From positions 186,001-250,000 of the forward strand of contig JAJTXV010000001.1 of NCBI GenBank assembly GCA_021463845.1: DNA of 64,000 bases, written 5' to 3'. The notes beneath the pieces are model-generated. The model saw only the letters and a program-made list of their open reading frames with translations. It ran no database searches and was not told the origin of the DNA. Made by a program: the position numbers and the translations under genes. Each line of letters opens with the position of its first letter. The stretch's first letter is position 1. The DNA comes from Anaerolineales bacterium. GTDB taxonomy: Bacteria > Chloroflexota > Anaerolineae > Anaerolineales > UBA11579. This document shows positions 56,501 through 64,000 of the stretch, piece after piece.

Positions 56501-56537
56501 AAACAAAAAAGGCGCCGATCAGGCGCCTTTTTTATTG
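56501..56537 (+). terminator. Rho-independent terminator after rpoD
   Basis: AACAAAAAAGGCGCC-GATCA-GGCGCCTTTTTTATT; also usable by the converging PspC gene. Confidence 0.92.
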
Positions 56538-56547
56538 GTCGATCTAG

Positions 56548-57063
56548 CTAGAGCAAATTGCTTCCATATCTGGCGAAGTATTCTTCGCGTGTAGCGACAA
56601 CCGGAAGGAAGAAGGCCGCCGCGAAGTAGACGAGGATGAACGCACCGCCAGTGACAAGGGCCAATCCAATAAAGATCGTTCGCAGCCAATCGACGTCGAT
56701 ATCGGAGTAAGCCGAAAGCCCCTGACAGATCCCAAGGATGTCCTGGCCTTCTTGAATGCGCACCAATCGACGCCGGCCTTTTGGAGGCGTGTGGGCTCCA
56801 CTGTCGCCAGCCACTGGACCAACTTCGGCCAGCACGGCGTTGATGTCGGCGAGGGTCAGCACCTGCTCGGCTGAGGCCAGGCGGGCGGCGAGCTTCTCGC
56901 CGATGGACTGCTCAAGGTCGCGCAGAACTTCTTCATGGTCAGGGTCGGCCTGCAGGCTGCGCTTGGCGCGGTCAAGGTATTGACGCAAGGCGTCGTAGGC
57001 GTCTTGCTCAGCCTTGAAACTGGCGCTGTGGCCGCTGAGTGTGATGAGGACTAAATTCTTCAC
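56548..57063 (-). CDS. PspC domain membrane protein with N-terminal helical domain
   Basis: The product is about 171 residues from a GTG at 57063, which overlaps the PadR stop (GTGA) and follows AGGAG; the track start at 57108 lies inside padR. The N-terminal part (about 1-80) is helical (AYDALRQYLDRAKRSLQADPDHEEVLRDLEQSIGEKLAARL), like cytoplasmic HAAS-type domains that accompany PadR. Then comes a PspC domain (RRRLVRIQEGQDILGICQGLSAYSDIDVDWLRTIFIGLALVTGG) with one or two membrane spans. It is likely part of an envelope-stress module. Confidence 0.85.
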   Translation of the reverse strand: MKNLVLITLSGHSASFKAEQDAYDALRQYLDRAKRSLQADPDHEEVLRDLEQSIGEKLAARLASAEQVLTLADINAVLAEVGPVAGDSGAHTPPKGRRRLVRIQEGQDILGICQGLSAYSDIDVDWLRTIFIGLALVTGGAFILVYFAAAFFLPVVATREEYFARYGSNLL

Positions 57064-57389
57064 TTCGTTTCTCCTAGCTTGTTGATTAGGGTCGTGAGCT
57101 GTTTCCAATAGGCATTGAACTCAACTAGCTGCTTGCGGCCGGCGGGAGTGAGTTTGTAATACTTGCGCGGGGGGCCGGCGTCAGACTCCTGCCACTCGTA
57201 GTCAAGCAGCTCGTCGCGGCGCATTTTGCTGAGCAGCGGGTAGAGCGTGCCCTCCTGGGTGGCAAAGTCAGTCTGGCTCAAACGCTCCATAATGTCGGCG
57301 GCATATACCTTGCCCGAGGACACGATGGTGAGGATGAGGAATTCCAGCAGGCCTTTGCGCAGCGGGGCGAACTTTGCGGTGTTCTCCAT
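57060..57389 (-). CDS. PadR family transcriptional regulator
   Basis: The 109-residue winged-helix protein shows LRKGLLEFLILTIVSSGKVYAADIMERL, EGTLYPLLSKMRRDELLDYEWQESDAGPPRKYYKLTPAGRKQL, all diagnostic of PadR. It forms a two-gene unit with the PspC protein and is preceded by a perfect inverted repeat that is probably its operator. Confidence 0.94.
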   Translation of the reverse strand: MENTAKFAPLRKGLLEFLILTIVSSGKVYAADIMERLSQTDFATQEGTLYPLLSKMRRDELLDYEWQESDAGPPRKYYKLTPAGRKQLVEFNAYWKQLTTLINKLGETK

Positions 57390-57392
57390 AAC

Positions 57393-57416
57393 AGTACCTT
57401 TCTATACAAAGGTACT
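57393..57416. promoter_or_regulatory. Candidate PadR operator AGTACCTTT-N6-AAAGGTACT
   Basis: Two perfect 9-bp arms flank a CTATAC centre, 3 bases before the padR start codon. TTGACA lies at 57432-57437 on the minus strand. The position suits autorepression. Confidence 0.7.
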
Positions 57417-57455
57417 ATATTGCAAAAGCTATGTCAAGGAGGAGTTTTGCTTGTT

Positions 57456-59012
57456 TTATTGTTGAAGCTCGTAAATTAGAAGGCCGTCTGTACTGTAGAT
57501 GCTGGCTGGAATGGCTTCGACCAGCTGGTAGGCGGCGATGAAACGCGGATCCTGGAGCAGGCCGTAGCGTCCGTAGATCTCGAGAATGACGATGAAATCA
57601 GGGCGTTGGTGCATGACAAGGTCAGGTGAGACCGCGTACAGGAAATCTCCGTAGTTCTCAGCATCCAAGGGGTAGTAAGGCAGTGACTCTTTTGAGTTCA
57701 AGCCGACAAGGTCGAGGATGGGGGTCGTAGGCAGCTGGTAGCCGAGCACGCCGACATCGGCGGCGGCCAGGGTTGGCGGCGTGGAGTGGGCAGCCAGGCG
57801 CGGCTGCAGGATGGCGGCGGCCTGGGCGTAGAGCAGCTCAAGCTCGATCCAGGCCATGCGCGGGGCGGGGCGGCCAAGGTCTTGCTCAGGCTGCAGGGTC
57901 CAGCCGCGTAGGAGCGATAGCGTGGGCAGCAAGACCAGCGCGGCGGCCAGCGCCAGGCTGAGGGTACGGGACGGAGTACGCTGGGCGGTTAGTTGGATGT
58001 AGAGCGTATGCACGCCAAGAGCGATGAACAGAATGTAGAAGGGCAGCGGCGGCGTAAGATACCAGCGAAAGATGAGTGGATTGGCGATGGCAAAGATGGC
58101 GAAGTAGAGCCAGGGGAAAAGAATGAAAGGCATAGTGCTGCGCTGGCGTTTGTAGACGGCCCACGCACCGGCGATGAAAAGGAAGGGGTGCAGCCACAGG
58201 CCAATGTACAGCCATTGCATGCCGAAGGTGAGGTGCTCAAGAAAGGGCGTGGCGTAGAAATTGAGAAAGTTGCTGAGCGCGCCGAGCGGTGTAATCCGGT
58301 AGGCATTGCTCTTAGCTGAGACGGATTGGGCGATGGGGCTGCCGAAGGCGAGCCAGGCCCAGGCGGCCCAAGCCAGGAGGGGCAGCAGGAAGATAAGGAT
58401 GGCTTTGGCGTTGTTACGCCAGAAGCCGCCCTGCAGCAGGCTGGGGCGCGAGCGCAACGCGTGCCAGGCGAGCAGCGGGCCGGCCAACACGACCGCGTCG
58501 GGGCGGGTTAGGATCGCCGCGGCGCTCAGGCCGGCGGCCAGTGGGATGCGGTTGTGCAGGTAGGCCCAGAAGGTGCCGACGAGCAGAAGGACGTAGACGC
58601 TGGTCTCCAGACCGCCGATGGCGAAGGTGACGCTGAACGGAGCGATGGCCCAGGCCAGGGCGGCGGCCAGCCCGGCGGCGCGGCTGCCGAGCTGTTGGCC
58701 GAGCGCGTAGAGCAGGACGGCGGTCAGGCCGTCGGCGACGGCGGAGACGCCGATGGCGAGTGCGGGGAAGTTGGCGCTGGCGCCGCCGAAGGGCAAGGCC
58801 AACAGCACCAGCAGGAAGGTGAAGAGTGGCGTGGTGGTGCCGAGCACCGGCTGGCCTGGGTTGTAGACGAAACCGTGGCCTTCGAGAATATTGCGGGTGT
58901 AGCGGAAGGTGATGAAGGCATCATCAATGACGCGGGGGCCGGGCAGCAGGCGTGCTGCCAGGGCCAGCGCGAACAACGCCAGCAACAACCAGGGGATGGA
59001 CCTGCGCGCCAT
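57456..59012 (-). CDS. Polytopic GT-C type glycosyltransferase-like membrane protein
   Basis: The product is 518 residues from MARRSIPWLLLALFAL; the track start at 59123 is upstream of the -10 box. It has about 10-12 hydrophobic helices. The first loop carries RVIDDAFITFRYTRNILEGHGFVYNPGQPVLGTTTPL, the acidic-pair loop typical of GT-C/ArnT-like transferases that use polyprenyl-phosphate sugars. The C-terminal soluble part reads LDLVGLNSKESLPYYP. It probably glycosylates envelope material. Divergent from the 59090-64000 cluster. Confidence 0.85.
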   Translation of the reverse strand: MARRSIPWLLLALFALALAARLLPGPRVIDDAFITFRYTRNILEGHGFVYNPGQPVLGTTTPLFTFLLVLLALPFGGASANFPALAIGVSAVADGLTAVLLYALGQQLGSRAAGLAAALAWAIAPFSVTFAIGGLETSVYVLLLVGTFWAYLHNRIPLAAGLSAAAILTRPDAVVLAGPLLAWHALRSRPSLLQGGFWRNNAKAILIFLLPLLAWAAWAWLAFGSPIAQSVSAKSNAYRITPLGALSNFLNFYATPFLEHLTFGMQWLYIGLWLHPFLFIAGAWAVYKRQRSTMPFILFPWLYFAIFAIANPLIFRWYLTPPLPFYILFIALGVHTLYIQLTAQRTPSRTLSLALAAALVLLPTLSLLRGWTLQPEQDLGRPAPRMAWIELELLYAQAAAILQPRLAAHSTPPTLAAADVGVLGYQLPTTPILDLVGLNSKESLPYYPLDAENYGDFLYAVSPDLVMHQRPDFIVILEIYGRYGLLQDPRFIAAYQLVEAIPASIYSTDGLLIYELQQ

Positions 59013-59019
59013 GAACGCT

Positions 59020-59025
59020 ATAGTA
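59020..59025 (-). promoter_or_regulatory. -10 box TACTAT for leaderless start (GT-C gene)
   Basis: On the minus strand TACTAT is followed by AGCGTTC and then ATG, a 7-base gap. Confidence 0.45.
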
Positions 59026-59077
59026 AGCCAAAAGCAATTTGCGGCCTGCAATTTTGCAAAGCGAAGATGCGATGAAT

Positions 59078-59083
59078 TACCAT
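59078..59083 (+). promoter_or_regulatory. -10 box TACCAT for leaderless start
   Basis: TACCAT is followed by AGCTGC and then ATG at 59090, a 6-base gap. It is the weakest of the set. Confidence 0.35.
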
Positions 59084-59089
59084 AGCTGC

Positions 59090-60544
59090 ATGTCTTTCCG
59101 CCGCCTGGTGCTGACACTGACATTCATTGCCATCTTTGCGATGGCGCTGCGCATTTCAACCGACACGGACACATGGTGGCATTTACGGGCCGGGCAAGAG
59201 ATCGTGGAAGGGACGCTGCCGCGGGTTGACGCCTACTCGCACACGCGCGCCGGCGCGGTGTGGCTGTACCCCAGCGCGGCCTGGCTCAGCCAGGCGCAGC
59301 TGTATCTTGTGCATGCGTGGGCTAGCTGGGCAGGGCTGAACCTGTGGGTGGCCGCGCTGGTGACACTGGCGTTCGCATTTGTATATGCGTCGTTGAGCCG
59401 CAGCAACCTGTTCCTGCGCAGCGGCGTGGTGCTGCTGGCGGCGGCCAGCTCGGCGGTGTACTGGGCGGCGCGGCCGTATTTGTGGAGCTTTGTGTTCAGC
59501 GCAGTCACTCTGTGGCTGCTGGAAGCCGCCCGGGCGGGCCAAGTGCGCCGCCTGCTCTGGCTGCCGCTGGTCATGCTGATATGGGCCAACAGCCATCCCG
59601 GCTTTGCGGTGGGTTTTATTTTGCTGGCCATCTATGGCGCAGAGCAAGCCGCCAGCTGGTGGCAGGCGCGTGGACAGAAAGATGCTGCGGCGCGGGCATG
59701 GCGTGCGTGGGGGCAGTACCTGGCGTTGGCGGCGGGCGGCATGCTGCTGGCAATGTGCATCAATCCATCCGGGCCGGTGATGCTGCGCTATCCCTTCGAT
59801 ACGGTAGAGATGGATGTGCTGCGTGGCTATATTCAGGAATGGCAGTCACCCAATTTTCACGAGACACGCGTCTGGCCGTTCGCAGCGCTGCTGGGGCTGA
59901 CGGTGCTGGCGATGCTGTTCGCGCCGCGCCGGCCGGCGCTGTATGACCTATTGCTTGTGAGCGTGCTGGGCGCGATGAGCCTGCTGGCGGCGCGCAACAT
60001 TGCCTTGTTCGCGCTGGCGGCGCCGATCGTGCTGGACCGTAACCTGCCCAACGGCGTACTGAAGCTGGAGAAGCGGCTGCGTTACCGGCACAGGCCGACG
60101 CGTGCGCAGGCGCTGCTGCACACGACGATGCTGGTGCTGGCGCTGGCCGCAGTAGCGGCCAAAGCCAGCACAGTGCTGCCTGAGGCGGTGAACACACGCC
60201 AGTTCCAGGCGAGCCTGCCGGTGGGGGCGGTGGAATATATGAAAGCGCAGCTGCCAGAAGGGCAAATGTTCAACTCGTATAATTGGGGCGGCTACCTGAT
60301 CTGGGCGCTGCCGGAGTATCCCGTATTTGCCGACGGACGCACCGACTTGTACGGTGACGAAGTATTGGGCGAGTGGTTGCGCATCGCCAACGCCGAACCC
60401 GGCTGGGAGCAGGCGCTGGAGGCGCGGGATGTGAACCTGGTGCTGCTGGAGCCAGGCTGGGCGTTGAGCAAGCTGCTGCCCCTGGCGGGCTGGCAGACCC
60501 TGTACGAAGACAAAGACACACTACTGTTTGGACAAAGTGAATGA
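59090..60544 (+). CDS. Polytopic membrane protein, GT-C-like
   Basis: The product is 484 residues from MSFRRLVLTLTFIAIF (ATG at 59072 is an alternative). The first extracytoplasmic loop reads TDTDTWWHLRAGQEIVEGTLPRVDAYSHTRAG, with acidic and aromatic residues like GT-C enzymes. About ten helices follow, and a C-terminal soluble domain (FNSYNWGGYLIWALPEYPVFADGRTDLYG) is typical of this Chloroflexi family. The sugar donor and acceptor are unknown. It heads a four-gene run joined by start/stop overlaps. Confidence 0.82.
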   Translation: MSFRRLVLTLTFIAIFAMALRISTDTDTWWHLRAGQEIVEGTLPRVDAYSHTRAGAVWLYPSAAWLSQAQLYLVHAWASWAGLNLWVAALVTLAFAFVYASLSRSNLFLRSGVVLLAAASSAVYWAARPYLWSFVFSAVTLWLLEAARAGQVRRLLWLPLVMLIWANSHPGFAVGFILLAIYGAEQAASWWQARGQKDAAARAWRAWGQYLALAAGGMLLAMCINPSGPVMLRYPFDTVEMDVLRGYIQEWQSPNFHETRVWPFAALLGLTVLAMLFAPRRPALYDLLLVSVLGAMSLLAARNIALFALAAPIVLDRNLPNGVLKLEKRLRYRHRPTRAQALLHTTMLVLALAAVAAKASTVLPEAVNTRQFQASLPVGAVEYMKAQLPEGQMFNSYNWGGYLIWALPEYPVFADGRTDLYGDEVLGEWLRIANAEPGWEQALEARDVNLVLLEPGWALSKLLPLAGWQTLYEDKDTLLFGQSE

Positions 60545-61146
60545 GCACAGACCCCCACAACACCACGGTTACCCGCGGCCACGGCCTGCTGGAAGGTTTC
60601 CTGTCACGCTTGCGGGCCAACAAGGCCAATTCGCTGATCCCGGATGAGCTGCGCCGCGGCGCGGTGCTGGATATTGGCTGTGGTAGCTTCCCGTTTTTTC
60701 TTAGCAATACGCAATTTGCGCACAAGTTTGCGATCGACCAGCTCCCACCCTCGGTGGCGGACGAGCACATCACCTGGCATGTGCGCAACTTGAACGAGAC
60801 GCCAAGCCTGCCGTTCAAAGACGGCGAGTTGAGTGTGATCACGCTGCTAGCGGTAGCCGAGCACATTCATCCGGACAGCCTGGCCGCGATCCTTAAGGAA
60901 GCGCACCGGGTGCTGAAGCCGGGTGGGCGGGTGATCCTGACCACGCCAGCGGGCTGGACGGACGGCTTGCTCAAGTTCATGGCACGGGTGGGCCTGGTGA
61001 GCAGCGAGGAGATCGACGAGCATGTCATCGGCTACACCAAAGCACTGCTGGCTGCGCAGTTGAGCCGGGCGGGTTTTGCGGCAGATAAGTTCAAGGTGGG
61101 CACATTTGAGCTTGGCGTGAACCTGTGGGCGATGGCCGAGCGGTAG
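60541..61146 (+). CDS. Class I SAM-dependent methyltransferase
   Basis: The 201-residue protein has motif I VLDIGCGSFPFFL, acidic AIDQLPPS, LPFKDGELSVITLLAVAEHIHPDSLAAILKEAHRVLKPGGRVILTTPA. The ATGA overlap with the previous gene and its place among glycosyltransferase-like genes suggest modification of a polyprenyl-linked or glycan substrate. Confidence 0.9.
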   Translation: MSTDPHNTTVTRGHGLLEGFLSRLRANKANSLIPDELRRGAVLDIGCGSFPFFLSNTQFAHKFAIDQLPPSVADEHITWHVRNLNETPSLPFKDGELSVITLLAVAEHIHPDSLAAILKEAHRVLKPGGRVILTTPAGWTDGLLKFMARVGLVSSEEIDEHVIGYTKALLAAQLSRAGFAADKFKVGTFELGVNLWAMAER

Positions 61147-61147
61147 C

Positions 61148-62365
61148 ATGCGCACAGCCGGGCCGCGCATCCTGATCAGTGTTGTGGCGCTGGCTGTGCT
61201 GGCGGCGGCCTTGACCGTGGTGAACCTACGTTTCACGCAGGTGAGCCCGGGCGGCAACGACTTTTTGCCGCGCTGGGTGGGCACGCGGCTGTTTATTACG
61301 GAACGACAAAACCCCTACAGCGCAGAAACCACCGCGGCCATTCAGGACCGCATGTACGGACGCTCGGCCGAAGAGGGCGAGGACGCGGCCCTGTTCGCAT
61401 ATCCCTTCTATTCGATGTTGGTGTTTGCGCCGTTTGCGCTGGTGGAAAGTTACCCGCTGGCGCGGGCCTTGTGGATCACGGCGCAAGAGATCGCCGTGGC
61501 GGTGAGTGTGCTGGCCGGGCTGGGCTTCAGCGGCTGGCGGCCGGGCCGCTGGCCGCTGGTGGCGCTGCTGCTGTTCGCGTTGATGTGGTTCCACAGCGCC
61601 AAGCCGCTGGTGGACGGCAACGCGGCGGTGATGGTGAGCATGTTCATGGCATTGGGCTTGTTTGCCATGCGGCGCGGACGCGACGGGCTGGCAGGCATGG
61701 CCTTTGTGTTGAGCACGATCAAGCCGCAGATGGTGCTGCTGCCGCTGATCCTGATCTTTGCCTGGGCACTCTCGCACAAGCGGCGCAGCCTGCTCGTTTC
61801 GTTTGGCGTATGCATGCTGGTATTGTTGGCAGCTTCGTTCGCCTTACAGCCCAGCTGGGCCGCAGAGAACCTGGCGCAGGTGCTGCTGTACGGCGGCTAC
61901 AGTCCGCCAGGCACACTGATCGGCGTGTTCAACGCCTGGTGGGGTGATGCCGGGCACACCGCTGGCTTGGTGGTGAGCGCCGGGGTGGGTCTGCTGCTCT
62001 TCTATGAATGGGTCAGCGTGGCTGGGCAGCGTTTTGATTGGCTGCTATGGACGCTGTGCGTGACTCTTGCGCTGAGCCCTCTGGTGGGCATGCCCAGCAC
62101 CAGCTCCAATCATGTGATCCTGCTGTTGGCGGTGGTGTGGCTGCTGGCCTTGTGGCAGCGGCGCACCGGGCAGCCGCGGGCGGTGTGGGTGCTGCTGCCG
62201 GTCTTGTTCGTGGGCATTTGGGCTTTGTTCCTGCTGACGTTGGAGCAGGAGCAAGCCCAGTTTGGTGAGCATCTCAGCTTGCTGTTGGTGGCCCCAGTCT
62301 TTTTAGCGATCAACCTGTACTGGCTGCGTTGGTGGTTGCTGCGCCCGCAAGGAGTGAAAGCGTGA
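61148..62365 (+). CDS. GT87/DUF2029-type polyprenol-phosphate-mannose-dependent transferase-like protein
   Basis: The 405-residue protein has about ten helices. GGNDFLPRWVGTRLFITERQNPYS (first loop acidic residue) and the cytoplasmic-side STIKPQMVLLPLIL match the KPQ pattern of GT87 alpha-1,2-mannosyltransferases. It begins one base after the methyltransferase stop codon. The substrate is unknown. Confidence 0.83.
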   Translation: MRTAGPRILISVVALAVLAAALTVVNLRFTQVSPGGNDFLPRWVGTRLFITERQNPYSAETTAAIQDRMYGRSAEEGEDAALFAYPFYSMLVFAPFALVESYPLARALWITAQEIAVAVSVLAGLGFSGWRPGRWPLVALLLFALMWFHSAKPLVDGNAAVMVSMFMALGLFAMRRGRDGLAGMAFVLSTIKPQMVLLPLILIFAWALSHKRRSLLVSFGVCMLVLLAASFALQPSWAAENLAQVLLYGGYSPPGTLIGVFNAWWGDAGHTAGLVVSAGVGLLLFYEWVSVAGQRFDWLLWTLCVTLALSPLVGMPSTSSNHVILLLAVVWLLALWQRRTGQPRAVWVLLPVLFVGIWALFLLTLEQEQAQFGEHLSLLLVAPVFLAINLYWLRWWLLRPQGVKA

Positions 62366-64000
62366 AAACGCGCCCCATCCTGGCGGCCGGGGTGCTGCTG
62401 TGGTTCGGTATCGGCTTGGCGTACTACTACGCGTATCACCGCCCGTTCACGCCGGAGTTTGCACTGCGGGCGCTGCTGGCAGGGCGCGATTTGCTCTGCA
62501 CGGCGTTACTGTTTGTGATCGCAGGCGGTGTTGGTGCGCGCCTGCTGCCCACGCTTTCAGTAGCGCCCCTGGCGCGGCTGGCCGTGCGGGCCGCGGTAGG
62601 CCTGGGCGGGCTGGGGTTGCTGTACCTGCTGGTCGGCTCGACGCTGGGCACCGGCAGCCTGCTGGCGTGGGGGCTGGCGCTGGGTTTGCTGGTAGGGCTG
62701 CGGCGCGCCATCCGAACCTGGTGGCAGGACGCGGCCGGGTTTGCGGCCCTATGGCAAGCCAGCGGGCGGCTGGGCCGCGCGCTGGGATGGCTGAGCGCGG
62801 TCATCCTCGCCGCGGGCTTGCTGTTGGCGCTGGCGCCGCCGTTGGCCTTTGACGCACTCGTGTATCACTTAAGCCTGCCAAAGATCTATTTGCAGGCTGG
62901 GCAAGTGACATATGTGCCTGAGATCACGCATTGGGGCTTCCCGCAGCTTGCGCATATGCTGGTTACCTGGGCTGGCGCGCTGGGCTCGACCCACGGCGCG
63001 CTGGTGGGCTGGGGCATGGGCATATTGGCGCTGCTAGGCTTGTTGGGGCATCTGGCTGAGGGGCTTGGAGCGCGGCCGGCCTGGGTGGCGGTGGCCGCGC
63101 TGCTGAGCGGCGTTTCATTGGTAACTGCGCTCAGCTCGGCGTATGTGGACTGGCCGGGCGTGCTGATGGGCTGGGGTGTGCTGCTGATGCTGGAGCAGTG
63201 GTGGCACATTCGTGATCAGCGCTGGGCGGTGTGGGCGGGCGTGTTGTGCGGTTTGGCCTTTGGCGTTAAATACACTTCGGGCATTCTGGCTCCGCTGGGC
63301 GTGTTGGTGCTTGTATTTGGCAAGGCGGACTGGCGCACGGTGGCGCGCTATCTGGGTGCGGCGTTATTGCTGGCATTGCCTTGGCTCTTGCGCAACCTGT
63401 TGGCCACCGGCAACCCTTTCTACCCATTGCTGTTGCCGGGCGGTGAGATGGACGCGCTGCGGCTGAGCTATTACCAGGGCTTTTCGGCGCAGGCCACCTG
63501 GCTGGATGCGGTGTTGCTGCCGGTACGGGCAACCTGGCTTGGTATTGAGGGTGGGCATATTGGCGGGGCAGCTGGCTACGAGACCTCGCTGGGGCCGCTG
63601 CTGCTGGCTTTTGGTGTGCTGGCAGCGCTGCCGATGCAGTTGAGTGAAGCGGCGCGGCCGCTGCGGCGCATTGCGGCCGTGATGGCGCTGGGCGGCATGC
63701 TGGTGTGGGCCGCCGGCGGCCTGCTGACCGGCCACCTGATCCGCAGCCACTTGTATTTCAGCTTGTTCGCAGCTTTTGCCACGCTGGCCGCGTTTGGCTT
63801 TGCGGCGCTGGATGGCTTGCGCATCGGCAGCGTGCGCGTGGGGCGCATGGCGGCCGCCGTGGCGGTGCTGGCGTTGGGGTTGAGCGCGGTGCAAAGCGGC
63901 CTGGAGCTGGCGCAGCGCGGCGTTGCGGAGCTGTGGGGCGGCGGGTTGGATGCGCAAGGCTATTCGGAGCGCAACCTGGGCCTGTACGCGCTGGTGATGA
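62362..64000 (+). CDS. Large polytopic GT-C-like membrane protein (3' partial)
   Basis: Not in the ORF track because it runs off the window. A GTG at 62362 overlaps the previous stop (GTGA) with AAGGAG upstream, and the frame stays open to the edge (at least 546 codons). It is helical throughout. The main loop reads PPLAFDALVYHLSLPKIYLQAGQVTYVPEITHWGFPQLAHML, the D-x-x-x-YHL-x-x-PK pattern of a GT-C-like family. LRNLLATGNPFYPLLLPGG follows. It is the last visible gene of the envelope-glycan cluster. Confidence 0.82.
   Translation, partial: MKTRPILAAGVLLWFGIGLAYYYAYHRPFTPEFALRALLAGRDLLCTALLFVIAGGVGARLLPTLSVAPLARLAVRAAVGLGGLGLLYLLVGSTLGTGSLLAWGLALGLLVGLRRAIRTWWQDAAGFAALWQASGRLGRALGWLSAVILAAGLLLALAPPLAFDALVYHLSLPKIYLQAGQVTYVPEITHWGFPQLAHMLVTWAGALGSTHGALVGWGMGILALLGLLGHLAEGLGARPAWVAVAALLSGVSLVTALSSAYVDWPGVLMGWGVLLMLEQWWHIRDQRWAVWAGVLCGLAFGVKYTSGILAPLGVLVLVFGKADWRTVARYLGAALLLALPWLLRNLLATGNPFYPLLLPGGEMDALRLSYYQGFSAQATWLDAVLLPVRATWLGIEGGHIGGAAGYETSLGPLLLAFGVLAALPMQLSEAARPLRRIAAVMALGGMLVWAAGGLLTGHLIRSHLYFSLFAAFATLAAFGFAALDGLRIGSVRVGRMAAAVAVLALGLSAVQSGLELAQRGVAELWGGGLDAQGYSERNLGLYALVM

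Overview
The window is a GC-rich bacterial chromosome segment with short intergenic gaps and no tRNA, rRNA, prophage, transposase or CRISPR array that I can see. The best guess is Chloroflexota, probably class Anaerolineae. The reasons are a coenzyme F420 cluster, a two-subunit glycine dehydrogenase behind a tandem glycine riboswitch, a K+-independent proton-pumping pyrophosphatase, GT-C type polytopic transferases, DUF1385/DUF4230/NAGPA proteins, and a TPR protein carrying many WL motifs. This assignment is inferred from gene content only.

Layout. 1-7.4 kb: the end of a penicillin-binding-like protein that seems to have lost its catalytic motifs, a heterodimeric ABC exporter pair, two small lipoproteins (META and SNase-like) and a DinB protein. 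7.5-11.1 kb: gcvH-gcvPA-gcvPB under a tandem glycine riboswitch and terminator. 11.2-21.9 kb: small membrane proteins, fmt, an ArsR-ArsC fusion facing an aquaporin, a histidine phosphatase, a stomatin-like protein, a MarR-controlled DrrAB-type exporter, a methyltransferase, an acyl-CoA dehydrogenase and ung. 21.9-33.5 kb: an operon of acyl-CoA synthetase, SET protein, BBE flavoenzyme and EamA transporter; then DUF503, DUF4230, LipM-like, NAGPA, DUF1385, M20 peptidase and an esterase.

33.6-39.9 kb is a coenzyme F420 cluster: F420-NADP oxidoreductase, CofE ligase, two PPOX flavin/F420 enzymes, an FbiB-C-like nitroreductase, a class C26 gamma-glutamyl hydrolase, CofD, CofC, a thioesterase and an orphan protein. 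40-46.4 kb is a molybdenum hydroxylase operon: a FAD+2Fe-2S fusion, a small membrane protein, the large Moco subunit, a hydrolase and a MocA-type cytidylyltransferase, running on into thpR and rsfS. 46.4-57.4 kb holds ndk, a 1,087-residue TPR protein with a long acidic linker dotted with 14 WL motifs, a second DrrAB-type exporter, hppA, an ABM protein, the primary sigma factor, and a PadR-PspC pair. 57.4-64 kb is a cluster of GT-C type membrane transferases with a methyltransferase; the last gene is cut by the window edge.

The strongest cross-cutting signal is at gene starts. Many heads of transcription units have no Shine-Dalgarno sequence but carry a TANNNT -10 box 6-9 bases before the ATG, which predicts leaderless mRNAs. 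Other genes have strong AGGAGG-type sites. Several intergenic repeat families are also present: TCATTCCGA/TCATTGCGAG elements, 20-bp GGGCG-CATG-CGCCC palindromes, AATCTCTA repeats and CACAAAG repeats.
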